From assembly GCA_038882715.1 (NCBI GenBank), contig JAVZNR010000007.1:58468-122467 (forward strand): a stretch of DNA of 64,000 nucleotides. Reading direction: 5' to 3'. Position numbers and translations under genes: made by a program. The notes under the pieces were generated by a model that saw nothing but the letters and a program-made list of their open reading frames with translations, did no database searches and was not told the origin of the DNA. Source of the DNA: Candidatus Bathyarchaeia archaeon (GTDB lineage: Archaea; Thermoproteota; Bathyarchaeia; Bathyarchaeales; DTEX01). How positions within the stretch are numbered: the stretch's first letter is position 1; each line of letters starts with the position of its first letter. Below are positions 26,079 to 34,849 of this stretch, piece after piece.

Positions 26079-28340
26079 TTATCGGACAACAACTTCGCTG
26101 AAGATTCTGTTTATGGACGATAGAATTCTCGTCTCCCCGACAACCCTGAACTTGCCAGTTAACCTTATATCCTCAGAGGAGCTTCCAATCATAACATTGT
26201 AGGCTCCAGGCTCAACTATAAGCCTCATATAGCGGTCATAGAAGGCCAATTGATCCGTGAAAAGCGTAAACACGACTTCTCGCTTTTCTCCAGGGTTAAG
26301 CGTTAGCCTCTTAAAGCCCTTTAACTCTTTTATGGGTCTAGCCACCGAGGCGACTTCATCATGAATATATAATTGTACGACCTCGTCTCCTACCCGATCG
26401 CCAACGTTCTTGACTTCAAAAGCAATTGAAATCTTACCCGCTGGCCCAACCTCCTCCGGCTCTATTCTTAGAGATGAATACTCAAACTTAGTGTAGCTTA
26501 ATCCATGCCCAAATGGGAAGAGCGGCTTTGCGCTCATGAAAACATAGTCTCTGAAGGATGAAGCCTTCCTACCGTAGTAAACTGGTATCTGGCCAGTGTC
26601 CTGTGGAATGCTTATGGGTAGTTTTCCGCCGGGATTATAGTCTCCGAAAAGGGCATCAGCTATAGCCGTTCCACCCTCCTCTCCCGGGAACCAAGCTTCA
26701 ATTACAGCTGACGCGGTTTCGGCGGCTCGCCTTATGGATAATGGCCTACCGTTCACTAGAACCAGTATTAATGGTTTACCGAGTTTTCCCAGCTCCTCGA
26801 GGAGATCCTCCTGAACGCCTGGCAATGAAAGGCTTGCTTGATCCCTGCCTTCACCGGTTACGGCTGGGAGCCGGAATATTCCTGATCTCTCCCCCATAAC
26901 CGCCACTATAACGTCTGATTTTGAAGCAACGTCTAGGGCTTCTTTAAACCCTTCTTTTGAGGGATCGTATATGTCGCAGCCTCTAGCAAAGTACACTGAG
27001 GTCTGCGGCGAAACCTTATTTTTAATTGCCTCTAGGATGCTAACTATTTTAACCGCATCTTCCTCACAACCTAAATGCAGCGTATAGCTGTAGTCGCCCA
27101 AAAGCCCCCTTGTCGTATCAGCGTTGGGGCCTACAACAGCTATAGCCCTCAAATCCTTTCTTAAGGGAAGAACACCATCATTTTTAAGCAGAATTATAGA
27201 TTCTCTGGCAGCCTCCAACGCTAAAGCCCTGTCCTCAGGCGTATCAAAGGCTTTCGAAGTCTCCCCGACGCCAACATAAGGGTTGTCGAATAGCCCTAGA
27301 AGGAACTTAGCTCTTAAAACCCGGAAAACAGCCTCATCTATCAGGGCCTCTGAAATAATGCCTTCTTTGACGGCGTTGAGTAATGGTTCACCATAACACT
27401 TTGTTCTTGGCAGCTCTATGTCTATGCCGGCCTCAAGCGCCTGTACAGCAGCCTCTTTCTCGTCCGCGGCGACATGATGAAACGTTTTAAGCATCTCTAT
27501 GGCGCCATAATCTGAGACCACGTATCCCCTAAAACCCCATTTATACCTGAGAGTCTCGGTTAAAAGCTCTCTCGACGCGGCGCACGGCACACCGTCAATA
27601 TCGTGGTAGGCGTTCATGAGCGAGTAGGCTCCGGCCACCCTTACGGCCGCCTCAAAAGGAAAGAGGAACACTTCCCTCAATTCTCTCGGAGAAACATGAA
27701 CAGGCGCGCAGTTTCTTCCACCTTCCGGAAAACCATGTGCGGCAAAGTGTTTCGGCGTGGCTATAACGCCTGAAGACAGATCGTCGCCCTGAAGCCCCTT
27801 AATATACGCTACGCCGATGCTGGCAACTAAATATTGATCTTCCCCGAAAGTCTCCTCGGTTCTACCCCACCGTGGGTCTCTAGCCACGTCGAGAACTGGG
27901 GCAAGCCCCTGATGGGCTCCAATAGATCTCATCTGTCTTCTTATGGCGGCAGTAACCTTTTGGACAAGATTCGGGTTCCACGTGCTCGCTAATCCAATCG
28001 CCTGCGGAAACGTTGTTGCACCATGAGCCATTAACCCGCTTAAACACTCCTCATGTATTATCGCCGGTATGCCCAGCCTAGTCTCCTTAATCAAAAACCT
28101 CTGGATATCGTTGGCAGCCTCCGCTATTTTAGCGGGGTCTTTGGGGGACTCACGGCTCCCAGCTAAACGCGTGATTTGCCCAATGCCTCTACTAATAACT
28201 TCCTTAGCCTTTTCGCGGGAAAACCTGCCGTCCTCTAGGATCTCAGAGGCCCAAACAGAACATAGCTGCGCAATCTTCTCCTCAAGAGTCATCTTACAAA
28301 TTAGATCCTTAACTTTACGTTCTACCCCAACCAGATCCAA
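26079..28340 (-). CDS. bglX: Glycoside hydrolase family 3 (beta-glucosidase/beta-xylosidase)
   Basis: 753-residue retaining glycosidase. Domain order: (beta/alpha)8-like N-terminal domain with APVLDVARDPRWGRTEETFGED, KHFAAHGFPEGGRN and the nucleophile aspartate in VSDYGAIEML (about residue 277); an alpha/beta sandwich domain with MGERSGIFRLPAVTGEGRD; and a C-terminal fibronectin III-like domain (last about 110 residues, FGHGLSYTKFEYSSL onward). No signal peptide, so it is intracellular. TTG start at 28340 with GAGGGGTG 5 bases upstream. Family members cleave beta-glucosides, beta-xylosides or beta-N-acetylhexosaminides; the KHF-type motif favours glucoside or xyloside. Confidence 0.93.
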   Translation of the reverse strand: MDLVGVERKVKDLICKMTLEEKIAQLCSVWASEILEDGRFSREKAKEVISRGIGQITRLAGSRESPKDPAKIAEAANDIQRFLIKETRLGIPAIIHEECLSGLMAHGATTFPQAIGLASTWNPNLVQKVTAAIRRQMRSIGAHQGLAPVLDVARDPRWGRTEETFGEDQYLVASIGVAYIKGLQGDDLSSGVIATPKHFAAHGFPEGGRNCAPVHVSPRELREVFLFPFEAAVRVAGAYSLMNAYHDIDGVPCAASRELLTETLRYKWGFRGYVVSDYGAIEMLKTFHHVAADEKEAAVQALEAGIDIELPRTKCYGEPLLNAVKEGIISEALIDEAVFRVLRAKFLLGLFDNPYVGVGETSKAFDTPEDRALALEAARESIILLKNDGVLPLRKDLRAIAVVGPNADTTRGLLGDYSYTLHLGCEEDAVKIVSILEAIKNKVSPQTSVYFARGCDIYDPSKEGFKEALDVASKSDVIVAVMGERSGIFRLPAVTGEGRDQASLSLPGVQEDLLEELGKLGKPLILVLVNGRPLSIRRAAETASAVIEAWFPGEEGGTAIADALFGDYNPGGKLPISIPQDTGQIPVYYGRKASSFRDYVFMSAKPLFPFGHGLSYTKFEYSSLRIEPEEVGPAGKISIAFEVKNVGDRVGDEVVQLYIHDEVASVARPIKELKGFKRLTLNPGEKREVVFTLFTDQLAFYDRYMRLIVEPGAYNVMIGSSSEDIRLTGKFRVVGETRILSSINRIFSEVVVR

Positions 28341-28401
28341 GAGACACCCCTCAAAAATATTATTATAGTAGCAAGTGGCAATTTAAAACGTTAACATAAG
28401 A

Positions 28402-28408
28402 TTTATAA
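28402..28408 (+). promoter_or_regulatory. TATA box of tRNA-Val
   Basis: TTTATAA, 43-49 bases before the first base of the tRNA. Expected spacing to a transcription start is about 25 bases, so a leader of around 18 bases removed by RNase P is implied. Confidence 0.5.
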
Positions 28409-28450
28409 CAGCAAGATGCGCAAAAAATAATTGAGCAATTACCTGAAAAG

Positions 28451-28564
28451 GGGCCGGTCGTCTAGCTTGGTTAGGACGTCTGCCTGACGGACATAATCCA
28501 GGAGGCGCAGAAAACCTGAAATGGTTCTGCAAGGTCGCCGGTTCAAGTCCGGCCCGGCCCACCA
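28451..28564 (+). tRNA. tRNA-Val(GAC) with two predicted introns, CCA encoded
   Basis: Acceptor strands GGGCCGG and CCGGCCC, D arm GTCT/GGAC, T arm GCCGG-TTCAAGT-CCGGC, discriminator A and genomic CCA (28562-28564). Anticodon stem TCTGC (28479-28483) pairs with GCAGA (28507-28511), with anticodon GAC at 28486-28488. Intron 1 of 16 bases lies at the usual 37/38 site (about 28489-28504 or one base later). A second insert of 20 bases (28513-28532) interrupts the variable region: GCAG/CTGC forms a 4-bp helix with bulges AA(A) and AAG, a bulge-helix-bulge that would join GCAGAA to GGTC. Removing both leaves a normal 75-base tRNA. The tRNA is certain; the exact splice points are inferred. Confidence 0.85.
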
Positions 28565-28762
28565 AATTTTAGGTTCAAGTTCTCCACCGTTTGTTTTTGA
28601 TGTAGAAAATTAATGTAAAGTAAAATTATTTTTCAGTAGGTTCATGAGAGTCAATCCCTCCTCTCAAGAGCTCAGCGTCCTCCTCGGTAACCCGCAACAG
28701 TTTTATGCGTGACCATCATGATTTACTGTAGGCTGAGGTCTTCTGGCGGTGGAAGAGAATCC

Positions 28763-30676
28763 ATGGTTGTTAAGGTCGGCGTAATAGGGTGCGGCGCAGC
28801 TCTAGAGAAACACCATCTGCCAGCTATCCGTGATCTTCCGGGGGTTAAAGTCAAGGCTCTGGCCGACGTTAATGAGAGGCGCATTGAGAAAGTTGTGCGG
28901 AAATTTGGATTAAGGGATGTGGAGACCTACACAGATCACCGTCAGCTCCTAAAGTGCGCCAATATCGACGCTGTATGGATATTGACGCCCCCGGAGACCC
29001 ACGCCCATATGATCATAGACGCTATAGGTCATGGCAAGCACGTTTTATGCGAGAAGCCCATAGCTATGTCTACTAAAGAAGCAAAGCTCGTTAAGGATGC
29101 GTTGGAGCAAAATATTTGGAGCAGGCGCTTAATTCTCATGCCGGCCCACAACTTCATATTCACGCCGTGCTTTGAGGGAGCTGTCGAATATGTTAAGAGG
29201 GAGGGTTTAATAGGCGAAGTAAAAGAGATTTATGGTAGAGCTATATCAAATCTGCTGTTCTATAAAGCGGTTACAGACTTCCGTCTGCGGGCTAAGGGCG
29301 GCGTAGCTGAGGATCTGCTCCCCCATGTGATCTATCTGTCTCAAGACCTATGTGGGCGGGTCGAGAGAATCAGGTTTGTTAGCCCACACTCTGAAGGGCA
29401 ATCGATAACTGAGGATATAGACGTCGAGGTTGAGTTCGACGGCGGCGCTAAAGGGGTTCTCTCAGCGGCATGGTCTTCCAGCATTCCCTATTTCAAGTTC
29501 AGTATAAAGGGCAGTTCAGGATCCATATTTATGGATTTGCTTAGAACACCCTTCACGTTAACATTGGTTAAAGATGGTGAAAAAAAGACTATTCATTTTG
29601 GGCGACGCTTCACTCAATACTTGGATGTTCTGGTAGGCAATCATCCATCGTATAGAAATGAGCATGCGCATTTCGTTAATGTGATCGAAGGACTAGAGGA
29701 ATTGAGAGTTAATGTAGATGATGGATTAAACCTTAGTAGAACGCTGGAGCTGATAGTTGACGCTATTGAGGAGAGACCGAAAGTCACCGTAAGGCATAAT
29801 GAAAGGGTTTCTATTGTTAAGTTCGATGGCAATTTAGAGGCCTCTGTTAGACGCGCCATTGAGCTTCTAGGGGGTCTAAATGTTCCCAGAGATGCCAAAG
29901 TTGTTATTAAACCTAATGTCTGTTTTTGGAAGAATACAAATGGAATGATTATAACCGATCCACGCCTGCTAGAGGCGGTTTTAAAAATCGTTAAGGAAAG
30001 AACTAGTAGGATTACTGTCGTAGAGTCTGATAATAATTCGGGGACAGCTGAAAAAAGATTGGAGAAAAGCGGCGTTATGGATATTGTGAAGCGATGTAAG
30101 GTTGAATTTATGAATTTGAGCCGCGATGAATGTGAAGAACATGAGGTCGCCGGTTTTAAACTGCATGTGCCGAAAACCGTTTTAAACGCCGACTTCCTCA
30201 TCAATCTTCCGAAAATTAAAACATGTAACGTCGCCAACACTGTTATCTCAATATCCATGAAGAACATGTTCGGCGTACTTTCTGATCGAAGAAAAACAGT
30301 TTTCCATAAAAATCTATTGGACGTGCTGCTCCATCTGAATAAAATTATTCGCCAGGATCTAATAATAGTTGACGGAATAATTGGCATGGAGGGGCTCGGT
30401 CCAGTTTGGGGCAACCCGGTCAACCTTAACCTTATAATTGCTGGTTTTAACCCAGTAACCGTCGATGCAGTATGCTGTAAGATCATGGGCATTAACCCAT
30501 ATTCCGTCAGTCTCCTGTGGAAGGCATATAAAACGGGCATGGGAGAGATAGACGTTAATAGAGTTGAGATTTTAGGCGAAAAGATTGAAAATGTTGAAAA
30601 AAGATTTTCTCGACCCACTCTGATGATGGACAATATAGTTGGCTTGATTAGATCGACTCTGAAAACGTATTTTTGA
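28763..30676 (+). CDS. Gfo/Idh/MocA oxidoreductase fused to a DUF362 domain
   Basis: About 637 residues from ATG 28763 (the longer frame from 28709 adds a non-homologous tail). The N-terminal half (to about 345) is an NAD(P)-dependent sugar dehydrogenase: KVGVIGCGAALEKHHLPAI Rossmann motif, then LCEKPIA with the catalytic lysine, and the C-terminal sheet. The second half (about 355-637) matches DUF362: KVVIKPNVCFWKN, NADFLINLPKIKTC, SISMKNMFGVLSDRR, and DGIIGMEGLGP. The ferredoxin-type 4Fe-4S repeat often found with DUF362 is absent. The fusion suggests two steps on one substrate; none is known to me. Confidence 0.85.
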   Translation: MVVKVGVIGCGAALEKHHLPAIRDLPGVKVKALADVNERRIEKVVRKFGLRDVETYTDHRQLLKCANIDAVWILTPPETHAHMIIDAIGHGKHVLCEKPIAMSTKEAKLVKDALEQNIWSRRLILMPAHNFIFTPCFEGAVEYVKREGLIGEVKEIYGRAISNLLFYKAVTDFRLRAKGGVAEDLLPHVIYLSQDLCGRVERIRFVSPHSEGQSITEDIDVEVEFDGGAKGVLSAAWSSSIPYFKFSIKGSSGSIFMDLLRTPFTLTLVKDGEKKTIHFGRRFTQYLDVLVGNHPSYRNEHAHFVNVIEGLEELRVNVDDGLNLSRTLELIVDAIEERPKVTVRHNERVSIVKFDGNLEASVRRAIELLGGLNVPRDAKVVIKPNVCFWKNTNGMIITDPRLLEAVLKIVKERTSRITVVESDNNSGTAEKRLEKSGVMDIVKRCKVEFMNLSRDECEEHEVAGFKLHVPKTVLNADFLINLPKIKTCNVANTVISISMKNMFGVLSDRRKTVFHKNLLDVLLHLNKIIRQDLIIVDGIIGMEGLGPVWGNPVNLNLIIAGFNPVTVDAVCCKIMGINPYSVSLLWKAYKTGMGEIDVNRVEILGEKIENVEKRFSRPTLMMDNIVGLIRSTLKTYF

Positions 30677-30735
30677 GCGGGCGGTGATCTGCGCGATCGT
30701 AAATTTTAATATGCTTGATTATATATCTTATGTTT

Positions 30736-31017
30736 ATGGGGCGGGCTTATAGAAGCAAGTATGATATTATTGCTGACATGCTTGAAGCCGCCATGAATGG
30801 CGCCAAGAAAACGCGGATAATGCATATAGCTAACGTTAATTACCATAGTTTCCGCAAGTACTTTAACATGCTTCTAGAAGATGGTTTGATTGCGGAGATC
30901 AAAGATGCTAACGGCGAAACAATTTACAGGACGACAGAAGCCGGCATAGAGCATTTAAAGATGTTTTCACGTTTTTTAAACCGCATGAAGAAGACGTCTG
31001 AAAAGAACGACTTTTAA
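30736..31017 (+). CDS. Winged-helix DNA-binding protein (HTH_45-type)
   Basis: About 93 residues. The pattern YDIIADMLEAAMNGAKKTRIMHIANVNYHSFRKYFNMLLEDGLI (residues about 8-50), then a wing strand and a C-terminal helix, is that of the small archaeal winged-helix family with a dimerising tail. TATA-like TTTTAATAT at 30704-30712 predicts a transcript starting at about the ATG 30736, so it may be leaderless; ATG 30730 is an alternative. It follows the fusion gene by 59 bases. A relative is at 34850-35149. Confidence 0.8.
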   Translation: MGRAYRSKYDIIADMLEAAMNGAKKTRIMHIANVNYHSFRKYFNMLLEDGLIAEIKDANGETIYRTTEAGIEHLKMFSRFLNRMKKTSEKNDF

Positions 31018-31222
31018 ACCTTATCCGCTTAAATGATAAGGGTTCGCTGGTACACTTGAACGATGCTCATTTATATTTCCTTAAAATTATATTTTCTTAA
31101 GGCTCCTTATTTGCTCTTTGGGTTGACACCTTTACAGGCTAATGGTGATGTCTTGTTGGAGATCATATAGGGAAATAGTTAAGGCTATTTTTAGCAGCGA
31201 ATCGTAGAAACAACTTTAACCG
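31018..31222. other. Intergenic stretch between a winged-helix gene and an interrupted gene
   Basis: About 205 A/T-rich bases with no coding frame I can support. On the plus strand a short CTTAAATGATAAG-like sequence follows the winged-helix stop. The minus-strand continuation of the gene at 31223-32057 ends here. Confidence 0.5.
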
Positions 31223-32057
31223 CTAAAAATAATTCATTTTGGTTAGCAGATTCTGCAAGTATTTTATGGCTTTAACCTGCGGGTCCTCTTCTCCACACGA
31301 TTCTCCTAGATGCTCTGGGCATATGAGTCCATTATATCCTACGATTTTTTAAAAGCCTTAAAATCTTGGCTATATCTACGTCTCCTTTTTCCAAAGAGAC
31401 CTCTTCAAATCGAGGATGGGGCCACATTTTCTTGAGGTTTCTTGCGTGGGCAGAGAATATTTTCTTATCGAAGGTTATTATGGCTTCGTAGGGGTCATCT
31501 CCCATCTGATATAACCCTGGACAATATGTGACCCCGTGATATGGGCTTGGGGCTTCTCCTAAAAGTCTACACAAGGTTTTTACGTTTCTTATCATGCTCC
31601 ATGGATGATAAAAGGCGTGGTTTGCCAGTTTAACTTTAAATCTTTCAGCAGAATCAACTAAAAAATCGTAAAACTTAATAATCTTCCTCCAGCGCTCTTC
31701 CCTTCTAAGCTTGTTGATGGGTCTCTCGACCAAGGGATATAAAACCGCAACCTCTATCTCCGCTTTACCTAGATTCTCTATTGTTAAGGAAAGGTTTTCC
31801 CGCTCCTCTTTTGAGCTAGGCTCACCTAGAAGCGCGTTCTGGCTAGGGCCGTTAGTGATAACCATTGATCTTAGCTTAATTCCGAACTTCTCAAGACTAC
31901 TTTTATATGCTTTTAGGCAATCAAAGTCTACATAACCCTTTTCATCATAGCCTTCAATAGATGAGCAAGTCAAACATACTTCGTCAATCCCGACTTTGCG
32001 ACAATATTGAACTACTTTCATGTGGTTTTTCTCATGTAAAATTGCTCCAATATTCAA
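31223..32057 (-). pseudogene. Mannonate dehydratase-like TIM-barrel gene, frameshifted
   Basis: The minus-strand frame from 32057 stops early at 31332 after LEKGDVDIAKILRLLK. Removing one base from the run of six T's at 31345-31350 restores the reading frame and adds 39 codons beginning GYNGLICPEHLGESCGEED, ending at the TAG at 31223-31225. This is exactly the expected UxuA/sugar-isomerase C-terminus (GDVD...LLK..GYNG..PEHLG). The rest has HVRN-like FSAHARNLKK and GVTYCPG. So the gene is a mannonate-dehydratase-like enzyme carrying a single-base insertion, real or artefactual. Restored length about 277 residues. Confidence 0.8.
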
Positions 32058-32079
32058 CTTTGATCCCGCTTGGACGTGT

Positions 32080-32967
32080 TTAAACCGATAAAGCCCATAG
32101 ATCTACATCTACCCTTTCAACAATCCCTTCCCTTTCCAGATCCTCTAGAACGCATCCTACAGTGACAGGCTGTGATACGCCAATCTTTTCGTAAAGATGT
32201 CTTAGGCTCACTGGCTTCGCGAGACTTTTAAGGGTCTCCAGAACCAAGCGGTTGAGGTCTTCAATAGCCCTTAGACTTTGGCGAACGTGTTCCTTGGCTT
32301 CCTCCCCTCTGAGCACAGCCTTACCGAAGGGTGGAAATGGATGGCCGATAACTAAAGTTTTCACCGGTTCCTTTAGAAGCCGATGCATCGACTCTATGTA
32401 TTCTACTGAGCTATGGAAGAGTAATGGCCTATTCTCTCCACGTCCTTGAGCGGAATCACCACATATATAGACGCCCTCTTCCTCCTCAATTATGCATGAT
32501 GAGCAAACTGAATGCCCCGGCGTATGAAGAATTCTGAGGCGAACCCCATCAATATCAATTAAATCATTATCCTTGAACAAGATATCCGCGCTGGCAGGCT
32601 TAAACGCAGCTTCTCCTTTGGAGAATAGGGTTGGAAACCTTTTACTAAGCTGGTTGATGAGGGGATTCGGCTCTCTAAGAAACGGTTCTCCAAACTCGTG
32701 AACGCCGAGACGACATTTCGTTTCCTCTTTCAGCGGGGCGGCTCCACCGCAGTGGTCAAAATGGGCATGCGTAAGCAGTAGATGGGAAATTTCAGAAGAT
32801 TTTCTTCCTAAGTTTCCAATATATGGATATATGGCAATTTTTGGAGTTTCCTCAACCCCAGCGTCAACGATAATTATATTCTTCCTAGCTATAACGCAAG
32901 AACTAACAAAATATCCGGGCCTTGACCAGGGGCACTCAACAAGATATATATTGTCTGCAATTCTCAT
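32080..32967 (-). CDS. Metallo-beta-lactamase-fold hydrolase with C-terminal winged helix
   Basis: 295 residues. The MBL metal motif THAHFDHCGG is at about residues 65-74, with further ligands in HTPGHSVCS and CGDSAQG. The C-terminal 60 residues (RHLYEKIGVSQPVTVGCVLEDLEREGIVER) form a winged-helix-like domain, seen in some glyoxalase-II/LACTB2-type archaeal hydrolases. Substrate unknown. It lies 23 bases upstream of the frameshifted sugar-isomerase gene and runs in the same direction. Confidence 0.85.
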   Translation of the reverse strand: MRIADNIYLVECPWSRPGYFVSSCVIARKNIIIVDAGVEETPKIAIYPYIGNLGRKSSEISHLLLTHAHFDHCGGAAPLKEETKCRLGVHEFGEPFLREPNPLINQLSKRFPTLFSKGEAAFKPASADILFKDNDLIDIDGVRLRILHTPGHSVCSSCIIEEEEGVYICGDSAQGRGENRPLLFHSSVEYIESMHRLLKEPVKTLVIGHPFPPFGKAVLRGEEAKEHVRQSLRAIEDLNRLVLETLKSLAKPVSLRHLYEKIGVSQPVTVGCVLEDLEREGIVERVDVDLWALSV

Positions 32968-33046
32968 TCTTAAAACCTCTCTAAACCGTAATTATGTGGA
33001 GTAAGCTATTTAACTGGTTTAATATGCGCATCTTCCCATTTAAATT

Positions 33047-34738
33047 TCATGTTATTTTGCTTATTATTTCAGCAATTTTCTTACTTATCTCATCGGCATC
33101 TAACCCACTTACCACGTCTATGCTGTAAATCGTAGCCATCTCCATTTCTTCGTGGCTCAACGAATATTTTTCCGGGATAATGAGAACTTTCCGTTTGGCT
33201 TTGACATCAATAGCTTTAGCATGAAGGGTCACGATCCTCAATGCGAGTTCCCCGTTACCCTCAAAAACATCTGCTACAATAAGATCTTCCTGACCCCTCT
33301 TTCTCTTTAAGGCTAAGTCGAATTTCTGTCTTAAACCCGACTCGCCCGCAACCATAGCTGGGGCTTCAAGCAGCCATCCTCTTTCCTCAGCCATGGGCTT
33401 CAAAACATGTGGCATGTTTTTTATCGCCCGTAGAAATCGTATCTTAGTGAACCTTGCCTCCGAGCTGACGGCTCTAGACCACATGTTTGCGAAGATTTCG
33501 CTTAATGTACGTGCGAAGCCCGCGTGGTTTGACCATAAGCAATTGATTAATCCGGTGCCGCCACGCGTATCCATGCTATCTGCCAGTATACATACAAGAA
33601 TTTCGCTTCTATCTGATGTTACAAAGTTTACGCCAGCAAACGCCGCATTAATATGCCTAATCTCCGCAGCTTCAAATATCTCACTTAAATCAAAATCCTC
33701 TTCCTCTAGAGAGGTCAATATCTTTATTTTCGCTCCACGCCTCTTTATCTCCTTCAAGGCTTCAACAAAGTTTTCTGGTAAAAGAGGGCATCTTATGCGC
33801 CTAAGGTACATTAACACCTCGTCTTTAGCGCTAGTCAAGGTTCTAGTTAAATATTCACGTGTTTCTTCAACGCTGTTGAGTAATAGCATCCTCTCCACCT
33901 GTCCTCCTCTTTTCAAGTACTGGAGTACTAGGGATAGATCTGGAGAGCTACGCCAGATTATGTCGAAGAAAGTTTTTATTGATTGAATATAGTGGGGGGA
34001 ATCAGTCCATAGACCGGACTCGACGTCAGAATCCAGCCCTGTAGAGTCATCTATTGACAGCGACGTTAAAGAAATCCTTCCGTCAACTACAATAAAACGC
34101 GTTTTTATCCGCATGTCTGAATGCTTTATTTTAGCGTATTTCATGTAATCTCTTAGGATTGCTGCAGTTTCTTTATCTGCGACATTTGTGAGAATTTTAA
34201 CCTCAACTGCTTTAGCGCGCAGTTTTCTTAATATTTCGTCAACTCCGAAAAATAGTAGGCGCATTAAATCGTCTGGCGCCATTAGGAGACAAACTTCTTT
34301 CTCGCTGCTCTCAAGCATATCCATTATAACGGAGTAAATTCTTCTTCTGCCACCGTAAATTCTAACTTTTGTCTCCAAAGTATACTCTTCCTGCCCCTCA
34401 GAGAACTTAGAGAATGCGTCTAAAACCTGCTGATATTTACTCTCTAACTCGGAAACCTTTTCTCTCGCCATGGAGATCAGTATGTCAAGGGCGTCTCTAA
34501 CTGGAATGGCGGAGAACCTCGTGGGTCTTCCCGGTAAGACGTTGACTAAACCCATATTCTGCATCTTTTTAAGGTTTCGATAAATGTTCATTCGATTAGT
34601 TTTTAATGCTCTTGAAAGCATGCCGATGCTGCTTGCCCCTGCCCTTGTCAGATAGACGAATATTCGAGATTGTATGCCCGTTAAACCATAGTTTTGAAGT
34701 AAGAGCTCCGCCTCATCAGCTGACATGTTTTCCCTCAT
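33047..34738 (-). CDS. Oversized TrmB-type transcriptional regulator with PLD-like domains
   Basis: 563 residues, about twice the usual TrmB length. Residues 1-85 form the TrmB winged helix (YGLTGIQSRIFVYLTRAGAS, then LKTNRMNIYRNLKKMQNMGLV). A coiled coil follows (about 85-115). Two successive phospholipase D-like folds (about 120-265 and 285-430) end in SLDD-type and LWSN-type segments. The last 110 residues (FDLALKRKRGQEDLIVADVF, then LHAKAIDVKAKRKVLIIPE) look like a restriction-endonuclease-like or Mrr-type module, but I see no complete catalytic motif. It is divergent from a small winged-helix gene. Target sugar or ligand unknown. Confidence 0.75.
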   Translation of the reverse strand: MRENMSADEAELLLQNYGLTGIQSRIFVYLTRAGASSIGMLSRALKTNRMNIYRNLKKMQNMGLVNVLPGRPTRFSAIPVRDALDILISMAREKVSELESKYQQVLDAFSKFSEGQEEYTLETKVRIYGGRRRIYSVIMDMLESSEKEVCLLMAPDDLMRLLFFGVDEILRKLRAKAVEVKILTNVADKETAAILRDYMKYAKIKHSDMRIKTRFIVVDGRISLTSLSIDDSTGLDSDVESGLWTDSPHYIQSIKTFFDIIWRSSPDLSLVLQYLKRGGQVERMLLLNSVEETREYLTRTLTSAKDEVLMYLRRIRCPLLPENFVEALKEIKRRGAKIKILTSLEEEDFDLSEIFEAAEIRHINAAFAGVNFVTSDRSEILVCILADSMDTRGGTGLINCLWSNHAGFARTLSEIFANMWSRAVSSEARFTKIRFLRAIKNMPHVLKPMAEERGWLLEAPAMVAGESGLRQKFDLALKRKRGQEDLIVADVFEGNGELALRIVTLHAKAIDVKAKRKVLIIPEKYSLSHEEMEMATIYSIDVVSGLDADEISKKIAEIISKIT

Positions 34739-34760
34739 GTATTAATGTAACGAACAAATG

Positions 34761-34783
34761 TTATATATTAATTATTATATATT
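34761..34783. promoter_or_regulatory. A/T-rich shared promoter region between divergent regulators
   Basis: TTATATATTAATTATTATAT plus ATT forms an imperfect dyad, TATATA-TTAATTA-TTATATA, in the 111-base gap. On the minus strand it would place a TATA box about 25 bases before the TrmB start at 34738, consistent with a leaderless transcript. It could also be the operator of either regulator. Confidence 0.4.
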
Positions 34784-34849
34784 CCGAGTCTCTATAAAAC
34801 GTAGTGAAGATGAAAATAGTGCTATTTACTAAGGAGGAAGAGATGGAGG

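Noticed and set aside
29641..30633. Long antisense frame of 330 codons opposite the DUF362 part of the fusion gene
   Set aside because: It is the mirror of a well-supported coding frame, rich in Ser/Leu/Ile as antisense frames are, and matches no family.
31345..31350. Programmed +1 frameshift at T6 as the explanation for the split gene
   Set aside because: Not ruled out, but no known stimulatory element is visible and a similar homopolymer insertion occurs at 44720-44723, so error or lesion is the simpler reading.
33393..33986. 197-codon plus-strand frame opposite the TrmB-type gene
   Set aside because: Shadow of a real gene; low-complexity composition and no promoter or SD.
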